Source of the DNA: Planctomycetia bacterium
GTDB taxonomy: Bacteria > Planctomycetota > Phycisphaerae > UBA1845 > Fen-1342
Assembly (NCBI GenBank): GCA_015709575.1
Contig: CP054190.1
Coordinates: 682,001-746,000 of the forward strand
Direction of reading: 5' to 3'
Length of the DNA: 64,000 nt
This document shows, piece after piece, positions 33,768-42,700 of this stretch (positions are counted from its first letter, which is position 1; the number at the start of each line of letters is the position of its first letter). The notes beneath the pieces are model-generated. The model was not told the origin of the DNA. It did no database searches and worked only from the letters and a program-made list of their open reading frames with translations. The position numbers were made by a program, and so were the translations under genes.

Positions 33768-36700
33768 TCAGCGGCGGGCGGCGGGGCGGCGGGGCTGAAT
33801 CAGCAGCAGGGCGCAGACGCCGAAGGTCATGGCCGCGGCGCCGAGCAGTGCGAAGAGGGCGCTGGCGACACGGTTGCGGCCGCTGATCTGCTCGGTGGCG
33901 GTAGCGCCGAGCGCGGCGCGATCCGGGCGAGGGCCGCTGCGGTCGACCTGGGCCAGCGATTCGTCCAGCGCGGCCACCTGCGATGTGAGTCGTTCGGCCT
34001 CGTCGCGGAGCAGCTGCAATTGCCGCGTCATCACGGTGCGCTCTGCCTCGCGCTCCGTGGCGGCCCGGAGCGCCTCGGCAGCGTCGGCCAGTCGTAGAAC
34101 GGCGTGGTCGCGGTCCTGCTCCAGCGCTCGGACGCGCAGGCGCAGCTCCTCGGTCTGCGTGCCGCGCGCGTCACGCGCCTCCGCGTCGGCGCGGGACTGG
34201 AGCATCTCGAGCACGGCGGCCTCGCGCTGGGCGAGGCGTGTGCGCAACCCGCGCAGGCGGGTATCGGCGGCGTCGAGCCGGAAATTGGTGGTGGTGTCGA
34301 CCGACTGGGCGGCGGAATCCACGGCGGCGAGACTCTCGCGCAACCGGGCCAGCTCGCTGCGGAGCAATGTCGCGACGACGATTTCGCGCGTGCCGCCCGC
34401 TGCGCCGACTCCCTCGACGATCGCCGCCACCTCGTCCATCGCCAATCGCGCTTCGGTGGAAAAGCGGCGCACCGATTCAGCCGCCTCGGACTGCTGGCGA
34501 ACCAGTTCGATCACGTCCGGTTCGCCGCGCGCGCGTTCGATATCGAGGCGGCGCCGCTCCCAGTCCTGGGCGAAGGTGGCGGTGGCGAGACGGGCGCGAT
34601 CGAGCGTGTTGGCGATCGGCTCGAGGGCCGCGGCGATGTCGGGCGGCGGCTGGAGCTCGCGCTGTTCCGAGACGGCGCGGGAGGTCGCCTGCAGGGCATC
34701 GCGCAACTGGCCGAGCGGGTCCACGAGCAGGACCATGCCGACCGCCAGTTCGCCCTGGTACTCGCGGGCGGCGATTCGCAGTTCCTTCATGTCCTCCGAG
34801 TGCACGGCGTCGGCTCGGACGGCGTCATTCAGAATCTGTGGATCGACAATGCCGCGCGCGTCCGTGCCGTCGATTGCGCCGGCCAGCGCGGTGCGGGCGG
34901 CGGCGAGCGCATCGATCAGCTCGGCGTGTCGCGCGCGATGGCCGACCAGGTCGGCGACGGCGGCCTCGCGACCGCCGGGGGGAGGCAGAGCCGAGATGCT
35001 GCCGGCCAGGGCGTCCGCGTCCGCGCGCAGGCGGAGGAGGGCGTCATGGGTAGTGCTGCGGCGGGCAGAGAGATCCGCCAGGGTCGCCACCTGTGCGGGA
35101 CCGGCGGCAACGGCGTTGAGGGCGTCGCAATAAGCGCGCGCGGCTTCGAGAGCTAGCGCGGCGGCGCTGCGCGCGTTGTCGTCGGCGATGTCCAGCCAGA
35201 CCGCGCCGTCAGGACCGGACCGGGCGGAGAGCCTGCCCTGGTCGCGGGCGGCGCGCACGCGCGTCGCGAGCGGCTCGCCGACCAGCGATTCCAGATCGTC
35301 CGGTGTCAGGAGGCGGGCAGCATGCTGGCGGGCGGCCACGGCGGGGTCCGCGGCGGAGGTCAGGTTCAACTCGGCCGAAGCGCGATAGCGGGGCGGGTCA
35401 AGGCGCAGCGCGACGACGGCTGCACCGATCCCGATGCAGAGCGACAGCAGCGCGGCGCGGAGCGGCCAGCGGCGCGAGCCGCGGAAGAGCGCCTGCTCGC
35501 TGCGCAGCAGGGCGGCGGAGCGCTGCTCCAGCTCCTGCGTCCGCTCGCGGAGCGTGGCCTCGTCGCGGTCGCGCAATGAGGCCAGGTCGTTGAACTGCTG
35601 CTCAAAGCCGGCGCGCTCGCGGTCCAGGCCGGCGCGCTCCAGTTCGAGCGCGAGCGCCGCCTGGCGGGTCTCGGCGTCGCGCAGCTCGGCGCTTTCGCGC
35701 AGCGCGGCGAGTTGATCGTTATGGCGCTCGAGTTCGCGCTGGCGGCGCGCCAGCTCGCGCTCGCGGGCGTCATTTGCCTCGTCGCGGCGCGCAGCGGACT
35801 CGCCGCGCTCCGCCAGCGACCGCTCCTCGGTGGTAACGGCGGCCCAGCGCTCGGCGGCGCGCGCTTCGGCGGCCTCAAGAGCGGCGCGGCGGGCGGCCAG
35901 CTCCTCGCCCTGCTTGCGCAGGTCGCGCTCGCGCCCGGCCAGCCGTTCCCCCTGCTCTCCCGCGCGGGCGCGATGTTCGCGGGCGGAGCGGAACTCCTCC
36001 TCCAGCTCGCGCTGCCGCTCGGCCAGGGCGCGGCGCTCCTCCTCCAGTTCGTCACGCACGCCGTCATACGAGCGGGCGCGGGCGGACAGCGCCTGTCGCT
36101 CGCGCTCCAGCGCTTCGCGCTCGGCCGCCAGCTCCGCCTCGCGCTGCAGGGCGGCGTCGAGGCTGCGGCGGCGCTGAGCCTCGAGGGCGTCCATGTCGTT
36201 GCGGCGCGCCTCGGCTTCCTCGCTGCGCTGCTCGATCAGCGCAAGGCGGTCGTCGAGGTCGGCGCGCTGCTGAACGATGTCGTCGCGCGCGAGCTTGACG
36301 CGCCGCTCCAGCTCGCGCTCGCGCTCGCGGATCACGTCGATGCGGCGGGCCAGCACGCGGCGATCGGCGGCGCGCTGCCCGCGCTCCTCCTCGAGCCGCT
36401 CGGCCAGGCGGCGGGCGGCGGTGTCGTGCTCGCGCTGGGCCAGGTCGAGCTTGCGCTCGCGCTCGGCCAGCCGGGCCTCGATGCGATCAAGCTGCGAGCG
36501 GCGGGTGGCCAGCTCGACCGCCTGGGCATCCAGTTCGTTACTGCGGCGCTCGAGCCGCTCGCGCGCCGCGTGCAGCTCCTGCTCGGCGGCGTCCCGCGCG
36601 CGGCGCTCCAGCAGGGCGCGCTGCTGCGCGATCTCGGATTCGCGCCGCTGCACCTCCAGCTCCTGCGCGGCCATCGACGCCAGGCGCTGGCGCAGGTCGG

Positions 36701-36824
36701 CCACCATCGGGCGGATGGCCTCCAGGCCGTCGTCGGTGGGAGGGCGCAGTGAGTCGGGGGCATCCGCCGCGGATCGGGGCGATGCGGCCGGTGGCGCGGA
36801 GGGCTTGTCCTTCGGGTCGATCAT
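33768..36824 (-). CDS. large coiled-coil membrane protein, Wzz-like C-terminal half
   Basis: 1018 aa from ATG 36824 (AGGA 5 nt upstream). Residues about 30-465 form a nearly unbroken, highly charged coiled coil (RERELERR-type heptads). A membrane segment (AALLSLCIGIGAAVVAL) near 475-492 precedes RLDPPRYRASAELNLTS, typical of the start of the periplasmic domain of polysaccharide chain-length regulators (Wzz/GumC). A second long helical region of about 480 residues follows, then a C-terminal membrane segment (ALLGAAAMTFGVCALLLI) and a basic tail. The TM-helices-TM topology fits a Wzz-like co-polymerase, but the large cytoplasmic coiled coil is unusual, and no polysaccharide genes are adjacent. 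Function inferred. Confidence 0.6.
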   Translation of the reverse strand: MIDPKDKPSAPPAASPRSAADAPDSLRPPTDDGLEAIRPMVADLRQRLASMAAQELEVQRRESEIAQQRALLERRARDAAEQELHAARERLERRSNELDAQAVELATRRSQLDRIEARLAERERKLDLAQREHDTAARRLAERLEEERGQRAADRRVLARRIDVIRERERELERRVKLARDDIVQQRADLDDRLALIEQRSEEAEARRNDMDALEAQRRRSLDAALQREAELAAEREALERERQALSARARSYDGVRDELEEERRALAERQRELEEEFRSAREHRARAGEQGERLAGRERDLRKQGEELAARRAALEAAEARAAERWAAVTTEERSLAERGESAARRDEANDARERELARRQRELERHNDQLAALRESAELRDAETRQAALALELERAGLDRERAGFEQQFNDLASLRDRDEATLRERTQELEQRSAALLRSEQALFRGSRRWPLRAALLSLCIGIGAAVVALRLDPPRYRASAELNLTSAADPAVAARQHAARLLTPDDLESLVGEPLATRVRAARDQGRLSARSGPDGAVWLDIADDNARSAAALALEAARAYCDALNAVAAGPAQVATLADLSARRSTTHDALLRLRADADALAGSISALPPPGGREAAVADLVGHRARHAELIDALAAARTALAGAIDGTDARGIVDPQILNDAVRADAVHSEDMKELRIAAREYQGELAVGMVLLVDPLGQLRDALQATSRAVSEQRELQPPPDIAAALEPIANTLDRARLATATFAQDWERRRLDIERARGEPDVIELVRQQSEAAESVRRFSTEARLAMDEVAAIVEGVGAAGGTREIVVATLLRSELARLRESLAAVDSAAQSVDTTTNFRLDAADTRLRGLRTRLAQREAAVLEMLQSRADAEARDARGTQTEELRLRVRALEQDRDHAVLRLADAAEALRAATEREAERTVMTRQLQLLRDEAERLTSQVAALDESLAQVDRSGPRPDRAALGATATEQISGRNRVASALFALLGAAAMTFGVCALLLIQPRRPAARR

Positions 36825-37057
36825 GAATTCCTGTGCGGAGGGCCGGTCCCTGCGGCGGGCGGTGCACACCGGTGATCCACGCGTTCACGCTGCGGGTCGG
36901 GCGGCAATCAGCGTGCCAACGCCGCCGCGCCTCATTGTACCTCTCGCCCGGCCGCGAAAAGGCGTGCGCCGACGTCCGCACGCGCAAACCGGATGCGCGA
37001 TTCCGGCAGGGGGCGCATATACTGGGGGGAGGTTGCGGGGGATGGGAGACACCGAAC

Positions 37058-37963
37058 GTGCTGCGTCCGAAAATCATGTTTGCGGCGATTGCGGGCGTCG
37101 GAGTGACCGCCCTGTCGGCTCTCGGCGGCGATGTGGTCGTGACGACTCCGAGCGCGGATGCGTTTTGCCGGCAGTCGGTGCCGACCCGCAGCTATGGCGC
37201 CGCGGGCGGGCTGTGCGTGGCCGGCACCAGCTCGGTGAACGGCAGCGGCGCAGCGCGCGGGCGATTTGACACGATGATCAAGTTCCCGACCGCGGACACG
37301 AAGGCGGCGTTTGACGCGGTGTACGGCGCGGGCAACTGGCGGCTGGCGACGGCCAAGCTGACGTTGAGCGAGATCGATCAGCCGGTCAACGCGATCTTTC
37401 CACGCGGGGTGGGCGAGTTCGACATTTTCTGGTTCAGCAATGACAACTGGACCGAGGGGCCGGGCACGCCGAATTCGTCGGTGACCGGCACGGGCACGAT
37501 GATCACGTGGTCTTATCTGTCGGCGATCGCACCGGGGGCGGTTCAGCAGTCGCTGGGGCGGTTTCAGAACCAGGGCGTGTTTGACCTGCAGACGTTTACG
37601 CTGACGCCGACGGCGGGGCTGGCCGCGGATGTCGAGGGCGGGACGGTGGTTTCGCTGCGGCTCTCGCCGGTGACGAGCACGCTGGGGTTTACGTTTCACT
37701 CGCGCAATTACGGGAACCCGGATCAGCACCCGCACCTGGCACTCACCGCCATGCCGCGGCTGCCCGGCGACATGAACTGCGACGGCCTGCTCAACAACTT
37801 TGACATTGACCCGTTTGTGCTGGCGCTCACGGACCCCGAATCGTACGGGACGGAGTATCCCGGCTGCAGCCTGCTGATCGGCGACATGAACCTGGACGGT
37901 GCGTTCAACAACTTTGACATAGACCTGTTTGTGGAATGCATCGTCAACGGCTGCCGTAACTGA
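37058..37963 (+). CDS. secreted DNRLRE-type protein with NNFDIDPFV tail
   Basis: 301 aa. GTG 37058 is used (GGGAG about 9 nt upstream; TATACT at 37018-37023 could be its -10); ATG 37076 is the alternative. A signal peptide (FAAIAGVGVTALSALGG) precedes a body resembling DNRLRE-type beta-sandwich domains of secreted proteins (TPSADAFCRQ, RFDTMIKFP, AKLTLSEID, FDIFWFSNDNWTEG). The last 65 residues are the paired module [21 protein letters not shown] then FNNFDIDLFVECIVNGC. It is transcribed away from the coiled-coil gene and is followed by rph after 18 nt. Confidence 0.75.
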   Translation: MLRPKIMFAAIAGVGVTALSALGGDVVVTTPSADAFCRQSVPTRSYGAAGGLCVAGTSSVNGSGAARGRFDTMIKFPTADTKAAFDAVYGAGNWRLATAKLTLSEIDQPVNAIFPRGVGEFDIFWFSNDNWTEGPGTPNSSVTGTGTMITWSYLSAIAPGAVQQSLGRFQNQGVFDLQTFTLTPTAGLAADVEGGTVVSLRLSPVTSTLGFTFHSRNYGNPDQHPHLALTAMPRLPGDMNCDGLLNNFDIDPFVLALTDPESYGTEYPGCSLLIGDMNLDGAFNNFDIDLFVECIVNGCRN

Positions 37964-37981
37964 CCGTACAATCCGCCGGTG

Positions 37982-38701
37982 ATGACTCGCTCGGGCGGCC
38001 GCGCCGCGAACCAGTTGCGAGAGATCGAGATCGTGCGCGGCATCGCGCCGCAGGCGGCCGGCTCCGCGCTGATCCGCACGGGCGAGACGCGCGTGATCTG
38101 CACGGCGTCAATCGCCGCGGGCGTGCCGGAGTGGCGCAAGGATTCGGGCAAGGGGTGGTTGACGGCCGAGTATGACATGCTGCCGGGCGCGACGCCGACG
38201 CGCCGCGCGCGGAATCGGCTGGACGGGCGCACGCGGGAGATTGAGCGGCTGATCGGGCGCTCCATCCGCGCGTGCATCGACCTGTCGCGCCTGGGTTCCA
38301 ACACGATTCACCTGGACTGTGACGTGCTCAGCGCTGACGGCGGCACGCGCACCGCCTCCATCACGGGCGTGTTCGTGGCGCTGCATGACGCGGTACGTGT
38401 CGGCGCGGCGCGGGGGCTGTGGGCGGAGGACGTGCTGACCTGCGCGGTGGCGGCGGTGAGCGCGGGTGTGGTGCGCGGCGCCGCGCTGCTGGACCTCGAC
38501 TACGGGGAGGATGTTTCCGCCGAGGTGGATGCGAACCTGGTGATGACCGATCGCGGCGAGTGGGTCGAGGTGCAGGCCACGGCGGAGCGCGGCACCTACA
38601 GCGATGCGCAATTGCGCGAGCTGACGGAAGTGGCGCGCTCAGGAATTATGCAGTTGTTCGAACTGCAGCGGCGGGCGCTGGCGGCCGTGCGGATCGGATG
38701 A
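37982..38701 (+). CDS. rph: ribonuclease PH
   Basis: 239-aa phosphorolytic 3'-5' exoribonuclease that trims tRNA 3' ends. GWLTAEYDMLPGAT, RTREIERLIGRSIRA, LDCDVLSADGGTRTASI and DLDYGEDVSAEVDANLVMT are diagnostic. Length is normal. ATG 37982 is preferred to the GTG one codon earlier; neither has a strong Shine-Dalgarno. It is 18 nt after the secreted-protein gene and converges on tagF, with 6 bases between stops. Confidence 0.95.
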   Translation: MTRSGGRAANQLREIEIVRGIAPQAAGSALIRTGETRVICTASIAAGVPEWRKDSGKGWLTAEYDMLPGATPTRRARNRLDGRTREIERLIGRSIRACIDLSRLGSNTIHLDCDVLSADGGTRTASITGVFVALHDAVRVGAARGLWAEDVLTCAVAAVSAGVVRGAALLDLDYGEDVSAEVDANLVMTDRGEWVEVQATAERGTYSDAQLRELTEVARSGIMQLFELQRRALAAVRIG

Positions 38702-38707
38702 GCCGCT

Positions 38708-39730
38708 TCAGCCGGAGCGCGAGCGGGTGGCGCCGTCGAGCTCAGGGCCGGCCGTGACGAAGGCGGCGAAGTCGGGCGGGATCGAAACGGGTGAATCGGG
38801 GGGCGTGGCATCGGCGGCGGTGAGCGGCAGCGCGTCCATGTACTTCAGGCGGTCGGCGGCGGGGCCCAGCAACAGAAAATCATCGGGGACGATCGGTCGG
38901 GCGATGACGTGCAGACGCGTGCCCAGCGGCTGGGCGGAATCCGGGGCAAAGTTCACGATGATGCTGGCGGCGCGGCGGTCGAGGCGGATGCGGCGGGCCA
39001 GCCAGGCCAGCCAGCCCTGGGCCTGGATGCCCCAATCCCAGCGGGCGGCCAGCGGAAAGCTGAGGTTGAACGGAAAGTCGGATTGCTCGTGGGCGGCGAT
39101 TCGCGAACCCCAGGCGTGAATCGCGGCCAGCCACGTCGCCGAGTCTGTGGGAGCGGCGGCGCCGAGCACGGCGTCGCGCCAATCGAGCCAGGGCATGGCG
39201 GCCCAGCGCCGCGCAAGCGCCGCCGGGTCGGCCGGCGCGGCCGGCTCGATCGTGCCGGCGTGCCAGGCGCCGGCGTCGGGGCGCGCGAGGGCGCTGCGCG
39301 CGGCGCCCAGCATGCCGTGCAGATCTCGCAGGGCGGGGGCGAAGCACTCGAAATTGGCGGCGGTGGGGCCGGGCAGCTGGGCCGTCGGCAGACCGAAGAA
39401 GAGCGCGAAGGGGAAGCGCCGCCCGCGCGCGTCGCCGCCGAAGTCCGAAAGGACGAAGCCAACGGTGGTGGCGGAGCGCGGCACGCGCAGCAGCCCGACC
39501 GAGCAGCCGAGTGGACGATATTCACCGCCGCCGGCGGCGGCCTGGTGTTTTGCAAATCCCTGAATCAGCCAATCTGAAAACTCGTGCGCGAAGGGTGCGG
39601 GATCGGGCGCGGCGACGTAGTCGGCGTGGGCCGGCAGCTTGCCGAACCAGCGCACGCGGCCGTCCAGCCCGCCACGGCCGCCGCCGAAGAGCCGCCCGAG
39701 TCCTTCAAAGACGCGCTTCACGGGGTCCAT
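38708..39730 (-). CDS. tagF: type VI secretion-associated protein TagF
   Basis: 340 aa. RWFGKLPAHADYVAAPDPAPFAHEFSDWLIQGF is the TagF (DUF2094) opening; in other bacteria TagF is a post-translational brake on T6SS assembly. It is the last gene of the T6SS operon, 18 nt after tssM. ATG 39730 is chosen; an in-frame GTG at 39745 is possible. The C-terminal half is longer than in short TagF proteins and lacks any phosphatase domain. Confidence 0.83.
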   Translation of the reverse strand: MDPVKRVFEGLGRLFGGGRGGLDGRVRWFGKLPAHADYVAAPDPAPFAHEFSDWLIQGFAKHQAAAGGGEYRPLGCSVGLLRVPRSATTVGFVLSDFGGDARGRRFPFALFFGLPTAQLPGPTAANFECFAPALRDLHGMLGAARSALARPDAGAWHAGTIEPAAPADPAALARRWAAMPWLDWRDAVLGAAAPTDSATWLAAIHAWGSRIAAHEQSDFPFNLSFPLAARWDWGIQAQGWLAWLARRIRLDRRAASIIVNFAPDSAQPLGTRLHVIARPIVPDDFLLLGPAADRLKYMDALPLTAADATPPDSPVSIPPDFAAFVTAGPELDGATRSRSG

Positions 39731-39748
39731 CCCGAATGGGGACACATG

Positions 39749-42700
39749 CTAGGGCAGCCGTCCGAGGTAGTCGCGGAGGTCGGGTCCGCTGACGCCGCGC
39801 AGTGTCCAGCCGATTCCGAGGAAGCAGAATTCCTGGTTTCCCTCGCGGGTCACTTCGAAGGCGTGAATCGTGACGAAATCGAACTTTCGGCCGTCCGCGC
39901 CAGGCTCATTTGCGCGGTGGATGAACGTAATGAGATGCACAGGCGGATCGGCGAACGGCTCCTCCAGCCCGGCCGGCTTGAGCGTCACACCGGCCTTTGG
40001 AACGAACTGAAGACTGAAGCGCCCCGCGCCGCTGACCGGCTGCGGCTTGAGCGCCTGGTACACGTCTCCGGCGCGGATGGTGACGCTCTCGGCGCCCACG
40101 GTGAGTGTGAACTGAGAGGTGCAGTCAGCCACGTTTACCTGCTTGCGATTGGGGAATCGGGCAGCGAGTCGGCTGTTGAGGTCGACCACCTGCGTGCGAC
40201 CGAAATCCTCGGTCAGCGGCTCGATCTCGACCGTGGCGGCGCTGAGCATGGCCCGCAACTCGCACACGCGCTTGACGTCCGCCCCGACGCTGACGCCCCC
40301 GCAGCCGCCAAGGAACTCGTTGAGTTTCTCGGCGCGGGATTGCAGGGTGGGCAGTTCGCGGCAGCGATCGGAGAGCGGCTTGGCGGCAGCCGTGGCGATT
40401 TCGCGGGTGATGCCGTCGGCGAGGCGCTTGCAGCAATCGGACTCGTACTTCACCGCGGCTCGAAGCGCGGGCAGCTCCTGCCAGCCGAACTTTTCGCGGA
40501 AGCGCCCGAAGCGGGCGAAAGGGCTGCCGCCGGCAGGCGCGGCGCTGCGGCCGTCGCGGGCGGCGATGGCGGCTTCGAGGTCGCGCGCCAGCTCGCCCCA
40601 GGCGGTACGCAGGTCGGCCTCCACTTCCGGGAAGGGCACGCGCCGCTCATCCTTGGAGCGCACCACGCGCAGCCCGGCGAAGACGGCGTTGAGGTTGTCG
40701 TTGATCGGTCGCGCCAGCGGTGCGAAAGTCGGCGGATTGGTAGCATGCTCGATCCAGTAGCCGCTGCCGCTGGTGGCGTCGCGCTCGTAAAAGCCGGCCC
40801 GCAGCACATGGTGCGTGAACTCGGCGACGGCGGTTGTCCACTCGGCCCGGCGGTCGGGCCCGGGCATCACGGCGTCGCCATCGGGCGCGAGCACCGGCGC
40901 GGCCCAGGTATCCACGGCTTTGCGCCACGCCGCGGCGTAGGCGCGGGCGTAGACGCCGAAGGCGTCCTCCAGCTGCGCGCGGGCCTTGTCGGCGATTTGC
41001 AGGTCGAACAGGTCGTCCGGGATTCCGGTCTTCCGGTCCAGCAGCAGCGCCGTGGTCACGGCGACGTTGCCAAGGAACTGTGAGGTGGCGGCGCGCGGGA
41101 CGGCGCGGTCCGTGACGGCCGGAGCATCGCTGACCGGGTCATCGTCCGGGCCGGCAACGCGCGCGTCGCCGGAGGCTTCCGGGCGCGGCTGGGTGGTCGG
41201 GGCGGGCGCGCCGCGAGCGAAACTCATGGAGTAGACCGAACTGAGCGGCGTGTTCCAGTCAGCGACGACTTCGGCAAGGCCCCAATCGCGCTGGGCGGGG
41301 GCCTGCGCGACGAAGGCGCGCAGCAGGCGCGTCGCCCGCAGCCGCCACGCGACCGCATAGACCTGGTCGCCGCGCTCCTGCAATTCGCGCGCGTCCCAGC
41401 CGGTGAGCGTCGGACGGAGGCGGAGCGGATCGCCCGTGCCGGCCGGTCGATCTTCGCCGGCCGGAAGCAGGGCGGCGCGGCAGGCGCGGATGGCGTCTTC
41501 GAGATTTGCGAGGGGCAGCGGATCGGCGGAGGCGGCCGCGGCGAACTGGGCGTCATAGGCGCCGAGACGGTCGCGCACCTTCTCGGCCTCGACGGTCCAG
41601 GTCAGCCGACCGTTGTCGGCGAGATTCAGGATGTTTCGAAGCCGCTCGCCCGGCAGGCCGACGAAGGTGTCGGGCGGGCGCGCGGCGCCGGCGGACGGCA
41701 GGTCGGCGACGGCGAACGCCTCTTTGGCGACCCCGACGTCTCCGAGCGTGGTCGCGAAGGCGGCGTCCAGTTCGGCGTCGAGCCGTGCGACCGGCTCGGG
41801 CAACTTGCCGCCGCAGGCGCTCGTTCCGTCGGCAAGCTCGCGCAGCAGCGAGCGCCAGCCGCTTTCGCGGTGCTGGATCAGCAGCGTCCACAGCTCGGAA
41901 GACTCGATCCGCGCTTCGCCCTCCTTGACGCGCTCGAGCGCGCGGCTGAAGCGCGCGTACAGCTCGCGGTAGCGGGCAGAGAACTCGTCAGCGGTCTCGA
42001 CGTCGCGAGCGGATTCGTGGGTCTGCGCAAGGCGCAGGAAATCGTCGTAGGCCTGCCGGGCGGCCTGCGCGGCGCGCGCGAGGCCGGCGTAGCGGCCCAG
42101 GCGCTCGGCCGGCGCGCTGCGTCCGAAGCGCTCCAGCCTGGCGCGGCCCTCGAGCACGCGGCGCAGTGAGCGCACGGCGGCGTCTGCGCCGTGCCGCCGG
42201 AAGGGTGCCGCGGGATTGCCGACGCGGGCATCGGAGGACGAGAGCGATTCGACCCAGGCGCGCGCCACGGCGGCGAAGGTCATGCCACCGGAGGGTGTGG
42301 CGGTCGGCGCCGTCGTGGCGGCGCGCGCGGCGTTTGCGGCCTCGGGCGGGCGCTCCTCGGCGGCCGCGGCGGGCACGTCGGCAGGGGCGTCCGGTTCGAC
42401 CGGAGCGGCCCAGTCGATCATGGCGATGCCCGAGCCGTCGGGCGCTCCGGCCAGGCGGGCCATGCCGGCGAAGTCGTCGTAGGTGAGGCACTCCGCACTG
42501 CGCGGCGCATCTCCGGCGGCGTGCCACTTCACGAAGGCGCGCGCCGCGGCGACGACGGCGTCATCGGGGACGCGGCCCTCGGCGGCGGCGGAGTCCTCGA
42601 GTGCGCGGGCGGTCTGCTCGGCCAGTGCGGGCATCAGGACGCGATCAAACAGGCCGGCGCGGATTCGCTGCAGGTGACGGCGCGGTCGCTCCGGCGAGAT

